Assembly (NCBI GenBank): GCA_020718525.1
Contig: DYRX01000201.1
Coordinates: 1 to 7,942, forward strand
Source: Victivallis vadensis
GTDB lineage: Bacteria; Verrucomicrobiota; Lentisphaeria; Victivallales; GWF2-50-93
Length of the DNA stretch: 7,942 bases
Reading direction: 5' to 3'
Made by a program: the position numbers and the translations under genes. Each line of letters opens with the position of its first letter. Within the stretch, counting starts at the first letter, position 1. A model generated the notes under the pieces. The model was given only the letters and a program-made list of their open reading frames with translations, had not been told where the DNA came from and made no database searches. Below are positions 5,199 to 7,942 of this stretch, piece after piece.

Positions 5199-7595
5199 AT
5201 GAAAAAGCATCTTGTGTTTTGCGTCCTTCTGCTGGCGGTCTCTCCACTTTTTTCTCAGACAGTATCACTGACTGTCCTGAACAGGAAGGCAGAACACCTT
5301 GTTTCTGAACCTGTTAGCTCGGGCGTTCCTTTTGCCGCAGGCGTTTTAAACGACTCCGATTTGAACAAATTGCGCCTGACTGTTGGAGGAACGGAAGTCA
5401 ATGCGCAGTTCGATCCGGTCGCCAGATGGAAAGATGGCAGTGTGAGGTGGCTTCATCTGCATTTCCAGGCGGATCTTCCGCAGTCCTCGTCTGCGGCGGC
5501 AAGTCTTGAGCTAAATTCCACTCCCACGCCATTTGCCGGATTGACGGTCTCTGACTCCGCGCCAGAAACGCTTGACGGCGAGATTATTGTCAACACAGGA
5601 CCGGCGACTTATCGGTTCCAAAAAACTGAGCTAACTCTAGCTGGCAGAGGGATTTATGCTAATTCAGGCGGGAATTTCAGGGCAGTGCCCACCATTGCAG
5701 TCAAATCTCTTCCGGACGAGCCCATTTCCTTGGGCGGATGGAGCATTGAAAACGACGGGCCGATGCTTGCTGTCGTAAAGGTAGAGGGACGATGGATGAG
5801 CGAGGCGAAAAAGCCGAGAAACATCAAAAAAGGTCAGGCGATCAGCTTTTTGGCGAGGATTTTCTTCTACCGCAATAGAAGCGATTTCAGGGTTCAACTG
5901 GTCTTCCGAAACAACAACAGCTACGGCTTTGAACCCAGCGCCGGAAAGCGGATTAAGCAAATTGCGCTCAAGTCTCTGTCCTGGAATAAAAAGGTCAGAG
6001 GACAAACACAGGTGCAACTGCTTGAAGGCGCAAAAAAATATGAGTTTTTCAGCGGCACGGAAAAGACAGTTCTCTTCCATTTCAACGATTCGAGCTCGGC
6101 TCCTACGCTGGAAGAGAGCAGATACGCTTCGGACGGATCCCTCGCGTCTGGATACGAAACGCAAGGTCCGCTAGCCCTATGCGAGCCGTCGTATTATTCC
6201 TCGACAAAGGCCTGGGGAATGATCACGCCCCCCAAGACATCCCTGAGCGGCGGAGCGGAGATTGCGGACTTTGACCTTTTCGAGCGCATACAAAGGGCGA
6301 AAGTAGTCCAGGCCGACGTTCAGAACCCGTCGACAAACATGCCGGGAATATCCCTTTGGGGGCAGTTGAACTACAAAGGGAAGATCGCCCGTAAAAAGGT
6401 TGATGACATTACAAGCTGGTGCGAATACGGATCGCTGAGATGGGCAGGCAACGGAGAGGGCACCGTGTCCGGCAATCACTACGACTGGATTTATGGCATG
6501 TACCTTCACATGATGAGAACCGGACGAATCGAATTTGCTGATGCAGCAAGGACTTTTGCCAGAAACGAAATTGACTTCGACATATATCATACGACTCTTG
6601 ACGGAAACGCCTTCAACCGCCAGAAAAATTGGGAGGCCAGGCCTATCAGGAACAGTCCCGGCAATGTTTTTGGTGCTGGACGTCCCACCCATACCTGGTC
6701 GCAGGGATACGCCCTCCACTGGCTGATATCATGCGATCCGAGGGGAAAAGACGCATTCTACGAGATAATTGACGGCATAAGGCTCTATCTTTATGAATCA
6801 TTCAACCAGGATGGGCGCCCCGACACTTCGGAAATCCGCCTCATGGGCTGGATTTCAGAAAATCTTGTCAATGCGTATAGAATTGATCCAAGTCTTTCAT
6901 TTCAAACAAGTTCCTACGGGACAAAGAGCCTACCGGACGCCATCAAGGATGCTCTGCACAATGTTTTCGCAAGAGAGGCGGCGGCAGGCTCCGGAGGATT
7001 TGTCTATGCCCATACCGGAGACGCGCCGGAATATCTGCGCACCGATGATCTTGTCTCCCCGCTCCAGCACTGCTATTTCATTCTGCCTGCAATAAAGGTG
7101 TATGACGAGGTGATGAGAGTAGAAGACCCCGCCTACGCGTCCGGACAGCTTCTTCCTCTATGCAGGCGCATCACCGACTGGCTCATTGCAAGGACATTCG
7201 GAGGCGACACCAATCCGGATGGGCTCTACCGTCCGCTTCAAATTCCATTCGAAATCAATGTCCCCAGAGAGGGGCTTCCTCCCCTCGAATATAGCTACGG
7301 CACAATTCCATATCTCCTCATGTCCTCGGACGCCGCCTCTTTCATGTTTTCCGAGACAGGGAATGCCGCCTACAAAAGCTATGCGCGGACGGCCTTCAGC
7401 AATTGCGTCAGATACTTCGGCGTGACCACAGGGGATTTGGATCCTGACAACAGGTCCTATACCGATCCGTTGCTCAGGACGCCGACGGCATACAATTCCG
7501 CAGTCTTTGGCTCGCTCGACAATCTTGGAACCGAGTCCAAAATCAACGGCTGGGTCAACAGATACGGGCAGTATTATCTGGCGATTGAGGATTGA
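5199..7595 (+). CDS. secreted PcRGLX/YetA-like protein (putative exo-rhamnogalacturonan lyase family)
   Basis: The 798-residue product starts with a classical signal peptide: MKK, then a hydrophobic stretch to about residue 18, with probable cleavage near SPLFSQ (15-20). The mature N terminus shows the pattern of PcRGLX/YetA-type RIFT-barrel domains: SSGVPFAAGVL (40-50) and ARWKDGSVRWLHLHF (75-89). A beta-rich middle part (about 120-370) follows. The helical C-terminal half (about 405-798) includes HYDWIYGMYLHMMRTG (427-442) and HTWSQGYALHWL (498-509), as expected of an alpha/alpha-toroid catalytic domain. Family members include fungal exo-rhamnogalacturonan lyase (polysaccharide lyase family 26) and uncharacterised bacterial YetA, so the substrate here is unknown. 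I cannot assign catalytic residues. No transporter, regulator or SusC/D pair is adjacent in the window. An M20 amidohydrolase fragment follows after 80 nt without an evident terminator. Confidence 0.78.
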   Translation: MKKHLVFCVLLLAVSPLFSQTVSLTVLNRKAEHLVSEPVSSGVPFAAGVLNDSDLNKLRLTVGGTEVNAQFDPVARWKDGSVRWLHLHFQADLPQSSSAAASLELNSTPTPFAGLTVSDSAPETLDGEIIVNTGPATYRFQKTELTLAGRGIYANSGGNFRAVPTIAVKSLPDEPISLGGWSIENDGPMLAVVKVEGRWMSEAKKPRNIKKGQAISFLARIFFYRNRSDFRVQLVFRNNNSYGFEPSAGKRIKQIALKSLSWNKKVRGQTQVQLLEGAKKYEFFSGTEKTVLFHFNDSSSAPTLEESRYASDGSLASGYETQGPLALCEPSYYSSTKAWGMITPPKTSLSGGAEIADFDLFERIQRAKVVQADVQNPSTNMPGISLWGQLNYKGKIARKKVDDITSWCEYGSLRWAGNGEGTVSGNHYDWIYGMYLHMMRTGRIEFADAARTFARNEIDFDIYHTTLDGNAFNRQKNWEARPIRNSPGNVFGAGRPTHTWSQGYALHWLISCDPRGKDAFYEIIDGIRLYLYESFNQDGRPDTSEIRLMGWISENLVNAYRIDPSLSFQTSSYGTKSLPDAIKDALHNVFAREAAAGSGGFVYAHTGDAPEYLRTDDLVSPLQHCYFILPAIKVYDEVMRVEDPAYASGQLLPLCRRITDWLIARTFGGDTNPDGLYRPLQIPFEINVPREGLPPLEYSYGTIPYLLMSSDAASFMFSETGNAAYKSYARTAFSNCVRYFGVTTGDLDPDNRSYTDPLLRTPTAYNSAVFGSLDNLGTESKINGWVNRYGQYYLAIED

Positions 7596-7675
7596 GCCCA
7601 AACCACCCCAAGATTGATGCGGATCAGGTCGGAGAGAACCGCGAAAACCTTATTATAACCATTCAAGGACTGTAA

Positions 7676-7897
7676 ATGCATGCCGAGACTGACGACTCAT
7701 TAATGAGGAGAGCCCTCGAGCTCAAGCCCCGCCTCGTTGCGATAAGGAGGGACATTCACAGGCATCCCGAGATAGGATATGATGTCCATAGAACTGCCGC
7801 CATTGCCGCCACATTCATGAAAAAGCTTGGAATGGATCTACGTCTTGGCGTTGGTGTAAGCGGAGTCGTTGGACTTCTCAGGGGGAATTCCCCATAG
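7676..7897 (+). pseudogene. N-terminal fragment of an M20-family amidohydrolase, interrupted
   Basis: The 73 residues match the start of M20 metallopeptidases of the hippurate hydrolase/N-acyl-amino-acid amidohydrolase type. LVAIRRDIHRHPEIGYD (20-36), then a helix and GVGVSGVVGLLRGNSP (58-73), are the familiar opening of about 400-residue enzymes that hydrolyse N-acyl amino acids. Translation stops at TAG (7895-7897) exactly where the family continues with Gly and then the first metal-binding region. All zinc ligands and the catalytic Glu are therefore missing. The ATG at 7676 has AAGGA 7 nt upstream, so the fragment looks recently intact. The break follows a perfect 12-bp palindrome, GGGGAATTCCCC (7882-7893). 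Downstream bases change to AT-rich, non-M20 sequence. An insertion or rearrangement is more likely than a simple stop mutation. Confidence 0.75.
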
Positions 7898-7942
7898 CTA
7901 TCAACTTAAGGCATAATAGTCTTATTATTAGATAATTACGGA
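7895..7942. mobile_element. possible left edge of an inserted element (runs off the window)
   Basis: Immediately after the M20 fragment the sequence drops to 13 G/C in 48 bases and no frame continues the M20 protein. It starts TAGCTATCAACTTAAGG and includes a small TAATA/TATTA hairpin (7914-7918/7923-7927). This is how an insertion sequence end with its terminal repeat would look. No transposase, second end or target duplication is visible, so the family cannot be named and another rearrangement is possible. Confidence 0.35.

Noticed and set aside
5664..6164. 166-codon minus-strand frame
   Set aside because: Antisense to the secreted PcRGLX/YetA-like gene, with no recognisable content.

Overview
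This is a bacterial chromosomal segment of balanced base composition. It holds a conserved lipid/CoA/ribosome housekeeping cluster on the left and a secreted carbohydrate-active gene on the right. The genes do not settle the phylum. The order coaD-DUF177-rpmF-plsX-fabH is widespread in bacteria. A large secreted exo-rhamnogalacturonan-lyase-like (PcRGLX/YetA-type) protein would fit a polysaccharide-degrading Gram-negative, for example in the Lentisphaerota/Verrucomicrobiota/Kiritimatiellota group. That placement is inference.

Layout. The minus strand carries everything from 114 to 4717. Read in transcription order it is tRNA-Gly(CCC), a short gap holding palindromes, an exported spermidine-synthase-like protein (4460-3477), and then five tightly packed genes: coaD (3347-2847), a DUF177/YceD protein (2850-2326), rpmF (2324-2151), plsX (2139-1093) and fabH (1103-114). 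Gaps or overlaps among these five are -4, +1, +11 and -11 nt, so one transcript with coupled translation is likely. About 480 bases without a convincing gene (4718-5198) separate this from the plus-strand genes: a 798-residue secreted PcRGLX/YetA-like protein (5199-7595) and, 80 nt later, the N-terminal fragment of an M20 amidohydrolase (7676-7897).

How the genes work together. CoaD makes dephospho-CoA, which leads to CoA and to the phosphopantetheine arm of acyl carrier protein. FabH uses acetyl-CoA and malonyl-ACP to start fatty acids. PlsX turns finished acyl-ACP into acyl-phosphate for phospholipid synthesis. DUF177 proteins and L32 tie the cluster to ribosome supply, so envelope growth and translation share an operon.

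Unusual items. First, a 40-bp direct repeat occurs at 49-88 and 4579-4618 with 37/40 identity; each copy folds into a 15-bp stem, and the similarity stops where the stem stops. Second, the spermidine-synthase-like protein has an export signal. Third, the M20 gene is cut within two bases of a perfect 12-bp palindrome and followed by 48 bases of AT-rich sequence (13/48 G+C) that look like the edge of an inserted element. I found no CRISPR array, defence system or phage genes. Apart from these leads the window is ordinary.
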